Of a stretch of DNA of 64,000 nt, positions 34,712-46,478 are shown piece after piece. The translations under genes and the position numbers were made by a program. Below the pieces are notes generated by a model. It did not search any database and was not told the DNA's origin. It saw nothing but the letters and a program-made list of their open reading frames with translations. Numbering within the stretch: position 1 is the first letter of the stretch; each line of letters opens with the position of its first letter. Origin of the DNA: Auriscalpium vulgare (Eukaryota > Basidiomycota > Agaricomycetes > Russulales > Auriscalpiaceae); the NCBI GenBank assembly GCA_019915015.1, contig JAHBBC010000011.1, positions 1,240,001 through 1,304,000 of the forward strand. The letters run 5' to 3'.

Positions 34712-34849
34712 CACTACGCTCATATGAATACGATCCTTCCGCCATCTACTGTGTCTTTTCATGAACATTCACGATTTTCCTCTTTCCGTGTTTCCCCTGC
34801 GTACCTTACTCTTTCGCTCTGCCATTTCTCTGCGCTTTCGGCTGCCCCA

Positions 34850-35257
34850 CATAGGCATGGCCCCGCCCGGCGGCCCGGTGCGCCTTCGGTATGGGAGACG
34901 GTCGCTGCGTCGTGGTTTAGTCGCTATAGTATCAGTATTGTAGCTTGTCGCCCTTGTATCCTGTGAATATATATCGCAACATGGTTCTCTTTACAGGTTG
35001 TTTTCGGTTGCAGCTGAAGCACCCCCACCTCTCGCCCGCATAGATGGATTGTCCGCACGGGCCGATGAGGAAGTTGCCAATGACATCTACGGCGCGATTC
35101 CGCGCCGCGTGCTTTCAGCGTTCATCCCGTCCCATTAACATCGCAATAGCCCGCGCCATACAAGCGGGCCCCCACGAAGACAAGAGAGCCGCAACGGAGC
35201 GTGTGTGCGGGATCCATATCTCCTGCGCGAGACCCGCTGACCGTGTGCAATGAAGAC
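34850..35257 (+). repeat. Spacer copy B: SF3B4 3'-end remnant plus DBR1 promoter
   Basis: Begins with a remnant of the last SF3B4 codons (ggcatggccccgcccggcgg), continues through the same UTR words as copy A, and ends cgagacccgctgaccgtgtgc directly before the DBR1 start. Together with copy A it brackets the CDC42 copy. Confidence 0.75.
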
Positions 35258-35263
35258 ACAGAC

Positions 35264-37054
35264 ATGAAGGTTCGGTGGGACTTTTAACTGTCGGGCTACC
35301 ACTAAGGATTCTGCACAGATCGCAGTGGAAGGCTGCTGCCATGGCGAGCTTGACTCGACATACCGGCGCATCGCCGAGCTCGAGGCGCAGAACAATTACA
35401 AGGTCGACCTCCTTCTCATCTGCGGCGACTTCCAGGCCATCCGCAACTATCAAGACCTGCAGTGCATGGCCGTGCTGCCGAAGTATAGGAAGCTTGGGGA
35501 GTTCCACAAGTACGCCGTACACCGCTCGCCCTGACAGCTGCACCATAGTTGACTGCCGAACAGGTACTACACCGGCGCAGCTACTGCGCCGATATTGACG
35601 ATTGTCATTGGGGGGAACCACGAAGCGTCAAATTACTTGTGGGAGCTGTAAGTCATGCCCTTACATAGCTCGTCGGCGTGCGGTCTGAACGTCACAGGTA
35701 CCATGGCGGCTGGATGGCACCGAACATATACTTCCTTGGACAGGCGGGATGCGTACAAGTCAACGGCATACGTATTGCGGGTGCTTCGGGTATCTTCAAG
35801 GGTCATGACTTTTCTCGAGGTGCGCAAGATATGATTTTGCTGGAAATTGGGCTCACACCGCTCGCTCAGGACATTTCGAAACTCTGCCATATGACAATGG
35901 TTCGATGCGCAGCATCTACCACATCCGCGAGTTCAACGTCCGCCGCCTCTCCCTGGTGAGCACCGCTCCTTTTTCATCATGTTGAAACCAGTTCTCATGG
36001 GCCATCTTGTAGATTTCTTCGCCCGACATCTTTATGTCGCATGACTGGCCACAACACATCGCGCACCACGGGAACCTCGGCGGGCTCCTGCGCCGCAAAC
36101 CGTTCTTCAAGCAGGACATCCAGACCGGGCAGCTCGGGTCGCCGCCGCTCAAGGATCTCCTTTTCAACCTAAAGCCTGCATGGTGGTTCGCGGCACATCT
36201 GCATGTGCGGTTCGAGGCGACAGTCGTGCACGAGTCGCCGGATCAGCCCATGGGGGACGGTGTTGCCGCCCCTGCACCTGTACCCGTGGTGCAGAACCCC
36301 GACGAGATTGCGATTGATGATGACGACGACGACGACGGTGCGGCGAAAGGTGAGGGTGGCAGGGCTCCTGTGGTAGAGAAAGAGGTAGAAGCTGTACCAA
36401 AGGAGGTGCAACCCAGCAACCCAGACGAAATCACGCTCGATGACGAGGAGGACGAGGTTGCACCTCTGCCTCAGGCACCACCACCTCCGCCCCCACGACG
36501 CGAAACAAAATTCCTCGCCCTTGACAAGTGTCTGCCCAACCGGCAATTCCTCGAGGTAATCACGTCGTTCGCCCATCGTTGTCAGAACGGATCTGACAGC
36601 AAAGACATTGCAGGTGGTCGATTTGCCCCCGTCGGTCTCGTTCGCCGACGCGCCCGCGCCCGTCCTGGCGTTCGATCCAGAGTGGCTAGCCATCACGCGG
36701 GCCTTTCACCCGTTCCTGTCCACGACGCGATACCAGCCCCCATTTCCGAGCCTTGAAGAAGCGTGGGAGTTGATCGAGAAGGAGCTCGCCTGGGTAAAGG
36801 AGAACGTCGGGAAGAAGTTGGGTGTCGAAGAAGCGGTGGAATTACCGGCGTGGAGGGTGGACGCTTGTCAAAAGTTCGTGATGACGGCGCCTGGGCCGGA
36901 GAAAGACGGTCAGGCGCGACAGCAGCAACGTGAGTTCATTCATAGGTCGTGGATTGGATCGTGGAGCTGACTCAAATTGTCAGCACCGTTCTTCTCCAAC
37001 CCGCAGACTGAGGCTATCGCGTCGCTGCTTGAAATCCCGAACCAAATTCGCTAG
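35264..37054 (+). CDS. DBR1: RNA lariat debranching enzyme DBR1
   Basis: DBR1 hydrolyses the 2'-5' bond of intron lariats in the nucleus. The first exon is only two codons (ATG 35264, then an intron at 35270 to about 35319), followed by [20 protein letters not shown]. Metallophosphoesterase motifs follow: [85 protein letters not shown] and [13 protein letters not shown]. The region after residue 300 is the family's variable acidic and proline-rich tail ([17 protein letters not shown]), then a conserved C-terminal part ([30 protein letters not shown]). Introns near 35509, 35648, 35820, 35956, 36555 and 36930 fit GT-AG. No frameshift. It lies downstream of SF3B4, another splicing gene, but they are separated by the CDC42 copy. 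Confidence 0.95.
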
Positions 37055-37596
37055 CACGCGCCATGATCCAATGCATGAGAATAATGGAATTTTTGCGGGC
37101 CGATACAGGTCGTGTGCAGAGTCACTGAAATGTACATTAAGTGATATCACGAGGTAACCAGGCGTTGGCATAGGAGGAAAGGTATCCCAAAACACTAGCT
37201 GGCAATAATTATGGTGATGATACTGTCCTTCAGTCGGTCACAGCGCAGCACACAGAGCATCAGAGAAAGGAACCGCCATACAAACCAGAGGGACGCCGTC
37301 AGGTCGCATCATCCACCGCGAGGTGCCGAGGCCCGCAGAGAAGCGGGCTGACAACACTCGCCGCATCCCCTCACCACAAAACACACCAAACAAAGATGCC
37401 GACGCCAACCAAGTCGTCGACATCCGTCATAACAACAACAACCACCGCCGACTATCAGCCAAGATGTCGGCGGAAATGCCAGAAAGTTGCAGCCTGGAAG
37501 CCACAGGGCCCGGGACGAGCAGGACGACAGAGACGTCGGAACAGGAGCAGTGCACGCCGAGCAGGAACAGAGGCAGAGACAGAGGACACAGTCACG
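37055..37596. other. Convergent intergenic region, nothing recognised
   Basis: Between the DBR1 stop and the stop of the minus-strand gene. It should contain both 3' UTRs. Open frames on plus here are antisense or random. Confidence 0.45.
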
Positions 37597-38910
37597 TCAG
37601 GTGTGCGGGCTGTGAGTGATGTGCGCGTTGAGCTGCAGGCACTGCAAGAATACAGCGCCGAGCGTGTGCGTCCCGCTCCCAAACCCGCGCCGTACGTGAG
37701 CTTGCTGTGCCACTGAGTAGCCAGCCGCTGCCCTGACGATCGCGTCGTTGATGACGCGTGCTCTCTGTGATAAAAACCTGTTAGAAAACAAACGCAAGCG
37801 GGTATACCGGTGGGCTTTACCTGGTCATTGTCTGCCGCTGTCCACTCTTCCGGAGCCAAACGATACCAAGTCCACATGCACCGCGCAGGTACCCGCCTGA
37901 ACTGACCCAGATACTCTACACCCTCCGCCCACCTAACGAACAACTCGAAAGGTTGCCCCGGTTCAGGCACGATGCTGGGAGCGTCGTTGACCGGGACGAG
38001 TGAGGGATTGTGCAGGGCACGCTGGACCGGCGAGAAGAAGTACCCGTGGTACCCGTGGTGGAGGAAACTCGGACTCGCCAGGAAGTCGCCTCCCAGTCCC
38101 CCGCTGTGTCCGTCGACGAAAGCTTGGCGCATCACGACAAAACGACAGTTGGATCTCTTGAATGGTCTGATCAACAATGGTGGTATAGGGATAATGAGAC
38201 AAAGAGGCCTACCGCGAGACGGTCAGAAAGCCGCTGGAGGGCGGCCTCCGAGAAAAAGGACGAGCGCTGGACAGGCGGCAGCGGAGGCTCCTCACCTCGG
38301 CCCACCTGACGCCAGAGCTCCCGCAGGCGAGAGCGGGCAACCATGCCAGGCGCCTGCACCACGCCAACGGGAGACAGAACAGGCACCACTGCTGACGCAC
38401 CGCCGCCGGGGACAGGGTACGGCCCCATCCTCACGAGAGCAGCCGGGACGTCGTGCGCGATGAAAATCGCGACCCCGGCTGCCCAGCAGGTCAGCAACCT
38501 GGCGAGGGTCGAGCGTGCACCGCGGAATGACGCGAGACTGTACGTCCGGGAGGCCTGGGAATGGGACGCCAGGGCAGTGGATATGACCATGAGGTTCGAC
38601 TGCACACCAAGCTCGGATGCCACGAGCGAGGTTGTGTACTCGGACCACTGCCTGTGGAAGCGGCTGACCGGAAAGCGAGGGGCGTCGTGGGGAAGAGTGC
38701 CGTAGACGGAGCGGATGGTGAGGACGGGTGTATCGTGGTCCTGTGGAGTGAATGTCAATCGTGAATCTAGAGCGACAGAAAGATTAGATGACGGACGTAG
38801 TGCACCAGACTGCAGACAATCTGACAGGAGAGATGAGGTGAAAGGAGAGCGAGGAGGTTGGTTGGTATGTCGAAGGGTGTGGAGTGGGGGAGAGAGGCGG
38901 AAGTAGACAT
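37597..38910 (-). CDS. Unrecognised protein, four exons
   Basis: A TATA box 70 bases upstream and ATG 38910 give MSTSASLPHSTPFDIPTNLL. A phase-compatible intron (GTCTGG...CTCTAG, about 38766-38810) joins LSCQIVC to NSRLTFTPQDHDTPVLTIR. The second exon runs to FFSEAALQRLSDRLA, containing a hydrophobic segment (LLTCWAAGVAIFIAHDV). The third reads GGLGGDFLASPSFLHHGYHG and ends LGQFRRVPARCMWTWYRLAP EEW. The fourth, after an intron near 37770-37820, reads RARVINDAIVRAAAGYSVAQ and stops at 37597. The WxYxGxYxx..EW pattern in exon 3 recalls uncharacterised basidiomycete proteins such as those with DUF6697, but I cannot confirm it. Start and splice choices are moderately uncertain. Confidence 0.5.
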
Positions 38911-39759
38911 CGTTGGACCTGATGTGCGCCGTGTGAGGACCGAGAGGATCCTGGGGAATCCATGGCAGAGGTGGAGGGATTTATACTCCGTCAGTCAAGC
39001 ACATACGTTGTCGTTGTCGTTGTCGTCTTCTCCTCCTGTTGTTGACATGGACGACGAGACGAGAGGGCAACGGCAAGCGCTGAGAGCCTTTTTCTAATGA
39101 AGGCAGTACAACATACGTGAAAGAGAACCAAAGCAATGAGATATGTGCAGGCGTCTGTGGGCGACACCAAGGCCGTTTCATCTTTGTTAAAAGAGACGGT
39201 GACAACGAAATCAAGGGCAGTCAACCAGGACGTCAACTAGCCAGTGGGAAGCACCGCCGCAGACGGATAGGAAACAAGGATATTTTGTTCAACATCTTTG
39301 ATGGGGGACGACGAGTCAGAGTGGTGAGCGTCAGAGCCATCCATTTTAGGAGGTGATCCGAGAAAAGTTCTATGTCGTTCCCGTATTTGTTGACAAGAAC
39401 GGTCGAACAACAAGACTCGAGACGTAGTACTGTACGTGCCTCGATCAGAGAGTGAAAGAATAGCGGCGAGCGCGCGGTTCGACTCTTTCTAAGCTTGCAA
39501 CAATGGCCCTACAGGGTGACAGCAAACGAGCGGTAGAGTAAATTGAGCCCAAATCGGTCGTCCTGAATAGGGCAGCGCGCCAGAGGGCAGAATGCCGCAG
39601 TGATGGAGGAGGACAAGGAGACAGCGCGCCGAGTCGGCCCGCCAGCAGACACGTGGCGCGCGCCGAGTCGCAGCCTATGTAGTCTATCATTAGTCGTTCT
39701 GAATCTCGCAGCCGACTTCTGCTCTTCCACTTCGAGACATTCCTCCCAGACGCGCAATC
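38911..39759. other. Divergent promoter region with a hexanucleotide run
   Basis: Separates the unrecognised minus gene from EMC4. Holds a (TTGTCG)n-type run at about 39007-39028 and a TATA box for the minus gene. No gene recognised. Confidence 0.45.
38980..38985 (-). promoter_or_regulatory. TATA box of the 38910 gene
   Basis: GTATAAATCC on minus, 70 bases upstream of ATG 38910. Confidence 0.45.
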
Positions 39760-40543
39760 ATGTCGACTTCGCTGGAGTACCATTCATTGGATCAGAGCTC
39801 CAAGTGCGCTGCCATTTTCTCCACTATTGTTCCCAGTTGTTGACAGGTACGAAGATGGCGACACCTACCGCCCCCACCTGGCTTCGCGTCCCTTGCTTCA
39901 ACGGTCCGTCCAGCTTCACAATCAACATTTCCTCATTTGTGAATCTCTAACTCTCGACAACGCACGTTGCGAACATGACAGACCAAGACACCGAGCGCTA
40001 AGGCGGTCGCTGCAGCAACGGCGTCATATGAGGTTTTGAAAGAGAAGCGCGCCTGGGATTTTGCTATCTCGCCAGCGAAGTCGCTGCCCATGCAAGCTTT
40101 CATGCTCTATATGTCTGGAGGAGGCGTTCAGATCTTCAGCATGGGCATCGTTGCGATGCTGTTGCTATCGCCGTTCAAGAACCTGGCGGCGATCAATACG
40201 GGTGCGTCTTCCTGCCTAGTCATCGAGCCTCCACGTCCCTTTCCTCCAAGTCCGCATTGCGGACGCTTTGATTTGTGTAGCAAAGCCTTGCGTTGGGTGT
40301 CTCTGTCTGACTTTGTCGTGATTTTCAGCCTTCGTGCCATTTGCCCCCGGACCTGCCTCGCCCTCCAAAGCAAACTCCCTGTCCACACTTCCCCTCCAAA
40401 AGATCGCCTACATCGCATGCAATATCCTCACACTTGGTTTGGGGCTATGGAAGTGCCGTTCCATGGGTCTGCTCCCCACGGGCACAGGCGACTGGTTGGC
40501 GTTCGAGAGCAGGGGGCCGCCGCCAGAGTTGACGTTGTTTTGA
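39760..40543 (+). CDS. EMC4: ER membrane protein complex subunit 4 (EMC4)
   Basis: EMC4 is a small subunit of the ER membrane insertase complex. ATG 39760 gives MSTSLEYHSLDQSSK. An intron to about 39854 then restores KWRHLPPPPGFASLAST, the family's N-terminal proline motif. A second intron (about 39904-39982) leads to TKTPSAKAVAAATASYEVLK and the signature KRAWDFAISPAKSLPMQAFM LYMSGGGVQIFSMGIV with the first membrane helix. A third intron (40201 to about 40328) joins to FVPFAPGPASPSKANSLSTL, then LQKIAYIACNILTLGLGLWK (second helix) and CRSMGLLPTGTGDWLAFESR, stop at 40543. The total of about 185 residues is normal for fungal EMC4. The first acceptor (gtacgaag) was chosen because it is the only one that keeps the PPPPGF frame. 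Confidence 0.92.
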
Positions 40544-40913
40544 TTGGAGCCTGGGTGCGTTTGGTCAGATGTACAATGCAAGGAGTGTTTAATTGCCTTC
40601 ATCGACTCGTTCTTGAAGCTTGAGGCTATGAGACCTTGAGGGAGCAGTTCAAACTTGTCTCGCCTGCAACGGCTCGAGAAAGGTCCTTCATCCACAATTT
40701 AAATGATATTTGGGTTGCAGCGCTGTCCCCGTAGTTGTTCTCCTTTTACATTTACTTAGCATGAGTGGAGAGGTTGAGATCTAGAGCTGGCAGTGGAGTG
40801 CTGTACGCGCCGAGCTGGCACTGCTTTTGCTCCTTCACCAACCTCTTCCTGTCATTATATACCTTGCTCCCTTGATACCCTCTTCTCTTCTCTTCACTTT
40901 CCTTTTGTCCATC
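40544..40913. other. Short intergenic spacer
   Basis: 3' end of EMC4 and promoter of the senescence-domain gene; the last 60 bases are CT-rich (cttctcttctcttcactttcc). Nothing else seen. Confidence 0.5.
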
Positions 40914-42498
40914 ATGTCCTTCACCGAGGCCTTCATACTCCTCACCATCCCCGAAGCATCGCTCACGACGCCTAGCTCGACATACACCGGCGCCCTTGCC
41001 CTTGAATACGTCACTTTCTCCACGCCGTCTGCCGCTCCCTCCTCGCGCGATGTCGTTCTCGTCCTGCGCATCGCATCTTTAGAGGTCGTGCTTGACCCCG
41101 CCCGCACGCTCACTCTGTCTGTGCTGCCTTCCGGCCAGCACAAATACGTCTTTCACAGCACGCCGCAGGACCCCGCCGAGCTCCTGCTCACGTTGCCCGC
41201 GCCGCATGCGGGCACAGCCGACGACATCGATCTCTTCCACAGCGTACTCGCGGAGTATGGCAACTTCCGTGGGGACTTTGCTGCCGTGGAGACGGGCGCG
41301 GCCGATGTGACGATTCCAGTCGAGGAGAAAGCAGGGCCGGAGGATGATCTGCGCGGCCGGTTCATTCTCGTCGACGAGGATAACGGGGAGGTCATCGGCG
41401 CGTTGGACAACCATGTGCGTGTGCGGGAAGATGCGTCACTGAACGAGAAGGGCGAGGAGAAAGCGCCCGTGGTCGTGGAGCTCCCAGAGGGCGCGGACGC
41501 GCTCGACGACCTGCAGGAAGTGGAGGTCCTCGTGCGCACCGTCCCGAAGGAGGAGCGCGACTGGATGATGAAAGGAGCAGTGTTCGTTACGTGCGTACCT
41601 ATAGCGTCCGTGACAACGTTGCCAGTACTAACACATCCACGCCTCCAGCCATGTCATTGCAGGCGGCACGACATTGCTCACCAGCGCCATGTCCTCCGCA
41701 TCGAATTACTACATCGCACACTCCACGCCGTCCCCGCATGCCACACCGTCCGGCACGCTCAGTCCGTCCAAGGACACCCTCTCTGTGCCAGGCTCCGCCT
41801 CTGGCTCGCGCTCTGGCTCCCCCGCACCACCGTCGCGCACGCTCCTCCTCCTGCAGTCGCCGACGACGCGCAAGAATCTCACGCGCGTCCATGCCGTCAG
41901 TGGGCATGCTGCGAAGTTGAGCAATAAGACGACAGCCGTCGTCGAGGGCCTCATTGAGCGTATGGTCGGTGTGGAGTCGGGCAAGGGCAAAGGCAAGGCG
42001 GGTCTGGCGCAACCCGGCTCCCAAACGGACAAGCCCCCGCTGCCTCCACGCAACGTCAATAGAGCGCCGTCGCCCCTGCCGCCTCCGTACAGCGCAGCTG
42101 CATCCGAGAAGCCGCCTCTGCCCCCACGCAGGTCTCCGGCACCCTCGCGCTCGACCTCACCCCTCCCTCCACCTGCGTCCCCCGACCCGAACTCCCCGCC
42201 GAAGCCCCTGCGCACAAGCGCGCGCATCGCGCTCTCCGCGGCCCTCATACTCGCGTCGCTCTCTGCGAGCACGACGCGCCTCGTCGACGCGGGCGGCGTC
42301 GCGCTCGGCGCCGCCGTGACGCACAAGTACGGCGCGCAGGCGGGCGAGAACGTCGGGATCGCGGCGGGCGCGGCGCGGAATGTCACGCTGGTATATGTGG
42401 ACATGCGCGGGCTGGGCAGGCGCGCGATTGTGAAGAAGGTGGCAAAGGGTTGGGTGAAGGGCCAGGCGCATAAGCTGCGGCATGGGGAGAAGCAATAG
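40914..42498 (+). CDS. Spartin/senescence-domain protein
   Basis: ATG 40914 opens MSFTEAFILLTIPEASLTTP. Two exons join across an intron at about 41593-41650 (AC|gtgcgt...ctccag|C), giving VFVTHVIAGGTTLLTSAMSS. The N-terminal half is a beta-rich, acidic domain (DDLRGRFILVDEDNGEVIGA). The C-terminal half is the senescence/spartin-type domain: VIAGGTTLLTSAMSSASNYY, KNLTRVHAVSGHAAKLSNKT, a proline-rich linker with PPLPPR repeats, then small-residue helices (SARIALSAALILASLSASTT and GVALGAAVTHKYGAQAGENV). This layout matches fungal spartin-like proteins. Spartins bind lipid droplets and membranes, so a role in lipid-droplet turnover is possible by homology only. Intact, length about 509 residues. 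Confidence 0.82.
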
Positions 42499-42690
42499 GT
42501 TGTTTTCGATGCAAGGGGACTATGTACAGTACTGTATGCTGTAGTGGTAGTGAGTATATCTGATTGGGTGGATTCCGGCAAGATATTCATCTGGCATAAT
42601 GTGAGTGACAGTCAAATACAAAAGGTGAGCAAATGAACTTTCGGGTGCCTCAACAACTCTAGTTCCCCCCTCGGTATCTTCAGACGACCG

Positions 42691-44488
42691 TTAGCCACGT
42701 CCTTCATCGCTGAAGGGACCACGCACCCATTCCAGAACGATGACAGTATCATCGCTCAAGAGAAACTGCGCCTCCGCGCCTCGAAGATCGTCCGGCATCT
42801 CCAACTTGGCGGTTACGAAGGACAGCCGCCTTAGCTGGCACCAGTAGTCCTTCAAGTAGTCCCCCCGTCCACCCCACACAGCTTCCAGCGGGCCCTCTTC
42901 TACCCTCCGGACGTCCCCGAAAGGGTAAGCCTCGAGGCGATATGGATGAAAATCGTCAATCTCCAGGTGACTCACTACGGAACTGTGTAGCATGTTGCCG
43001 GTGCCTATGGTCCGCAGACCGCAGACCGACCCGTGGTCGAGAACCTTCTCCTCGATGACTGTTGTATCAATCACGTCGTAAGCCCAGTCCGCCCACTTGT
43101 AGACATGCGTCGACTTCGGATGCTCCAATATGTCCGCTTCGACGCGCGAGAGAAGCGCCGAGAGTCAAATGTAGAGCTTGAAGCACCAAACAAAAATTTT
43201 GGTGCGAGATGAAGTGAACGGTGAGAAGATCGCTGTTTTTTAGCGAGAACGGCGCGAGGCGATTGGACGGGCAGGAAGCACTGGTCGGGCCGCCAGTGTA
43301 CATGTGGAAATAGATATCGATGTCGACGCCGGGCGACAGTTCAGGCTCGTGGAGAGATAGATCCTTGTGGAGAAGTGGAAGCTCGAAAGAACCAACACAA
43401 TGGGCGGCGCCTTCGGACACATGCCAGATGTTGGGCTGTATGGGTGCCCTCCGGCTCTATAGCACCGCTACGAGGCACGGCTCGTCGCTAATGAATGCAA
43501 ATGCATCGACGTCGGCTCTTTGCTGTACGAACCGGTCAAGATCGCTGCGATCTGAAGCGAAATACGACGCCGCGCACCCATACTTGAACTCCAGACTTCC
43601 AATGAAGCACAGATAAGGTTGAAGAGCTGGCTTCTCCTCCTCTGCGGAAGAAGAGCATATCACAGTAGTCACCACTGATCTTGACGGAATATTCGAACTC
43701 GAAATTTACATCTTGCCACATGTCTTCTTCGTCGTTTGCTAAGTCGGACTCGTTTCCACCAGAGCCGTGGTCGTCATAAGGTGAGATCCGAAGATGTGCT
43801 ACCCTTGACGAAGGGTGATCTTCGCCAATAGACAGTGACTTGACGTAGAGTGTATACTTGCTTGGCTTGATATACTGTAAATGACATCATACAAAGCAAG
43901 TTTGGGACAAGGCGACATACCTTATATGTCGGTCGAGTACGACCAGGACATCCTGCGACGCGTCAAATGCGAAGCATTCTATCGGAACCACGAAGTCGAA
44001 GTCAAACTCCCGTCTTTTTGCTGCGATCCCGCGCAAGCGCGATGGCAGCTGGTTGAACAAGATTGTAGACCCGAACGCCCATGCCAAGATACCATCCCAA
44101 AGCGCCCGAGTTTGGATACTCCGATCCTGCTCATCGTAAGCAAGGAGTACTGTATGCTCCGTCCATCGCAGGTGAGTCCATGCGTCGTTGTATTCAGCCA
44201 GCTTCTGAATTCGCTCGCGGGTGGTGTGCCATCCGGAGAGTGGATTGTCGCGCAAACCCTATTTGGCTAGCATGACGTGGTACTGGAGGACAAGGCTTTC
44301 ATCCACCAGACCTTTGAGAACGCGACAAGTCTGCAAGCGCTTCAGGCTCGAGTCAATGATGGAAAATCGACGAGACTTACCTGCCGACATGCTAACAGAG
44401 CCTGATCAAGGTTCTGTAGCACCTGGACTGACAATTCGTTGGGAAGGAAAAGGATGCTCGGAGGGATGCCCGCGATGATCAGAGGCAT
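42691..44488 (-). pseudogene. F-box protein paralogue 1, with premature stops
   Basis: ATG 44488 gives MPLIIAGIPPSILFLPNELS and the F-box-like helix VQVLQNLDQALLACRQ. An intron then leads to TCRVLKGLVDESLVLQYHVM, but LAK is followed by TAG (44261-44259) where the paralogues read through to GxRDNPxS. Recognisable paralogous text continues (ERIQKLAEYNDAWTHLRWTE, NQLPSRLRGIA, FAFDASQDVLVVLDRH, EYSVKISGDYCDMLFFRRGG). A second stop occurs after CLVAVL (43459-43457). The C-terminus (WADWAYDVIDTT, DFHPYRLEAYPFGDV, FLLSDDTVIVLEWV) ends at 42691. Frame changes near 43540-43600 also look needed. The intact layout at 44771-46478 is the reference. Probably a decaying duplicate. Confidence 0.7.
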
Positions 44489-44770
44489 TTTTGAAGAGAG
44501 TCGAACAGCGGGACGAGCGAGAATAAATTTGTTGTTGCGTGCCGCGGTCCGACCTGATGCCGCGGTAACGGCGTTGCCATGATCGAGTATTAGTAAGACC
44601 TCGAGCATCGAGTTATTTCACAAGTAGCAGCAAATTTATAGACATCTGAGCCCAATCTACGCTTGGGACATGGCGTGGTGTCTCCGGAACCTCATACGTA
44701 CTGACTGGGTTAAAATGTCAAGAGATGAATTTTTGGGTTGCTCGTAAGTGTCGGTTCCTACAGCACTCCG

Positions 44771-46478
44771 TCAGCGCGCCGTCAAGAATGATCGCAAATC
44801 ACATACCCATTCCATGATGAGTATATTATCGTCGCTAAGGAGGAATAACAAGGCGTCCGCTGTCCGAAGCACAGCCGGCAGCATCGTAGACAGGGAGTTG
44901 AGAGGCAGCTGTTTACAGTAGCGGAAGCCATATGGATATGCAAGGTCCCTCTCGTCCACAAGCTCCTCATCTCCACTCACTAACGTCCCGAAGGGCCCAT
45001 TCCGCAAGCGATAGGGATGGAAGTCGTTCACAGTCATGTCGAAGCCACCATCATCGTCGTCGGACAGGAACGGCTTTGGATTTATAACTCGCATTCCGCA
45101 GGCGAGCCCATGGTCGAAAGCCTTCGAGATACTCATAAGGCGGACAACGTCGTTGGCCCAGTCATTCCAGTTGTGCGCAGTAATGGCCGCCTTCTTCGAG
45201 TGCTCTGCGATGTCTGCTTCGACGCGCGAGAGGAGAGCGGAGAGTCGGATGTAGAGGGCAAAGTCCGGATGGCTATTGTCCTCTACGAAGGATAGGATGG
45301 TGAGAAGCTTGTCGGCCCCGTCCACAGAGAACGGCGCAGCACAATTCGATGAGCAGGAGGAAGGAGTTGGATCTCCGGTGTTCATATGGAAGTCGAAATG
45401 TATGTTTTCGTGCTGCCGAAAGAGAGGAAGCTCGAATGAGCTGACAAAATGGACGTCATCGGTGATAAGCCAGACATCCATGTCGGTGGACGCCGCTGAG
45501 CTTGTCAGGATTGCTAAGCAAAGAGTGCTAATGAAAGCGAAGGCACGTGCGTTGGAAGACTTTTCCTGCGGGCACTCGTCAGAATCTCATCGTGCCCGAG
45601 TGGACATGCTTTTACCCATAGAATGACTCCAGTTTTCCAATCCAGGACAGTCAAGTAGGCAGAGTGGGGTTGCCCTGGGCGGAACAGGACGCCGCATCGA
45701 TCCCTATCGATCCTCACAATATAGTCGAGTTCAGGCGGTTCGGTGTCCACAATATCAAAAGGCATTATTGGTAGTCGGGGGATCTTTGACGAAGGATGGT
45801 CTTCTCCAGTGTACAGAGACCTGAAGTGGAGGGTATACTTGAATGGAGGTCTATTGACGCGATCCGGTCAGGTCCACGGATTAGCATCACGTTCACGTCG
45901 GGAAAGACGTACTGAGCATGCTGCAGGTTGGACTCGAGCACTACCAGAACATCATGGGACGCGTCAAATGTGAAGTCCTCCACATAAAAGGGAAACTTGA
46001 TCTCCCATCTGCTTGAGACAATCCCGCGCAAGCGCGATGGTAACTGATGAAACACTATCTTGCTGGCGAACGCCTGTGCCCAGATACCGTCATGAAGAGC
46101 CCAGGAGTGATATAATGGATCCGACGCCTGGGGCCAGGGAAGTGTTGCGTGCTCCGTCCATCGTAGGTTCGTCCACGCGTCATTGTACTCTGTAAGCTTC
46201 TGAATTCGCTCATGGGTGGTGTGGCTGGAGAGTGGGTTGTCGCACATGCCCGTCCTTGCCAGCGCGATGAGGTACTGCAGGACAGGGGTGTCGTCTACCA
46301 GATTTTTGAGGAAGCGACATGTCTACATGGGCATCGGGATCTGCCACATCACTCAACGGAGGTGTTGGAAACGTACCTGTCGACAGGCTAACAGCGCGAA
46401 GAGGTCGAGGTGCTGCAGGACATTCACCCTCAGTTCGGGAGGAAGCAGTAGCAGGCCAGACACATCATTCAGATGCAT
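44771..46478 (-). CDS. F-box protein paralogue 2, intact
   Basis: ATG 46478 starts MHLNDVSGLLLLPPELRVNV LQHLDLFALLACRQ, an F-box-like motif at the extreme N-terminus. It is spliced to TCRFLKNLVDDTPVLQYLIA. Then come RIQKLTEYNDAWTNLRWTEH, FHQLPSRLRGIVSSRWEIKF and FDASHDVLVVLESNLQHAQ. An intron (GTACGT...CAATAG) precedes PPFKYTLHFRSLYTGEDHPS, then YLTVLDWKTGVILW, a further intron and EKSSNARAFAFIST. The C-terminal part is a WD/beta-propeller-like conserved block with WNDWANDVVRLM, DHGLACGMRVINP, NDFHPYRLRNGP and FLLSDDNILIMEWVCD, stop at 44771. F-box proteins recruit substrates to SCF ubiquitin ligases; the binding partner is unknown. Agaricomycetes carry large families of such genes. Confidence 0.75.
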
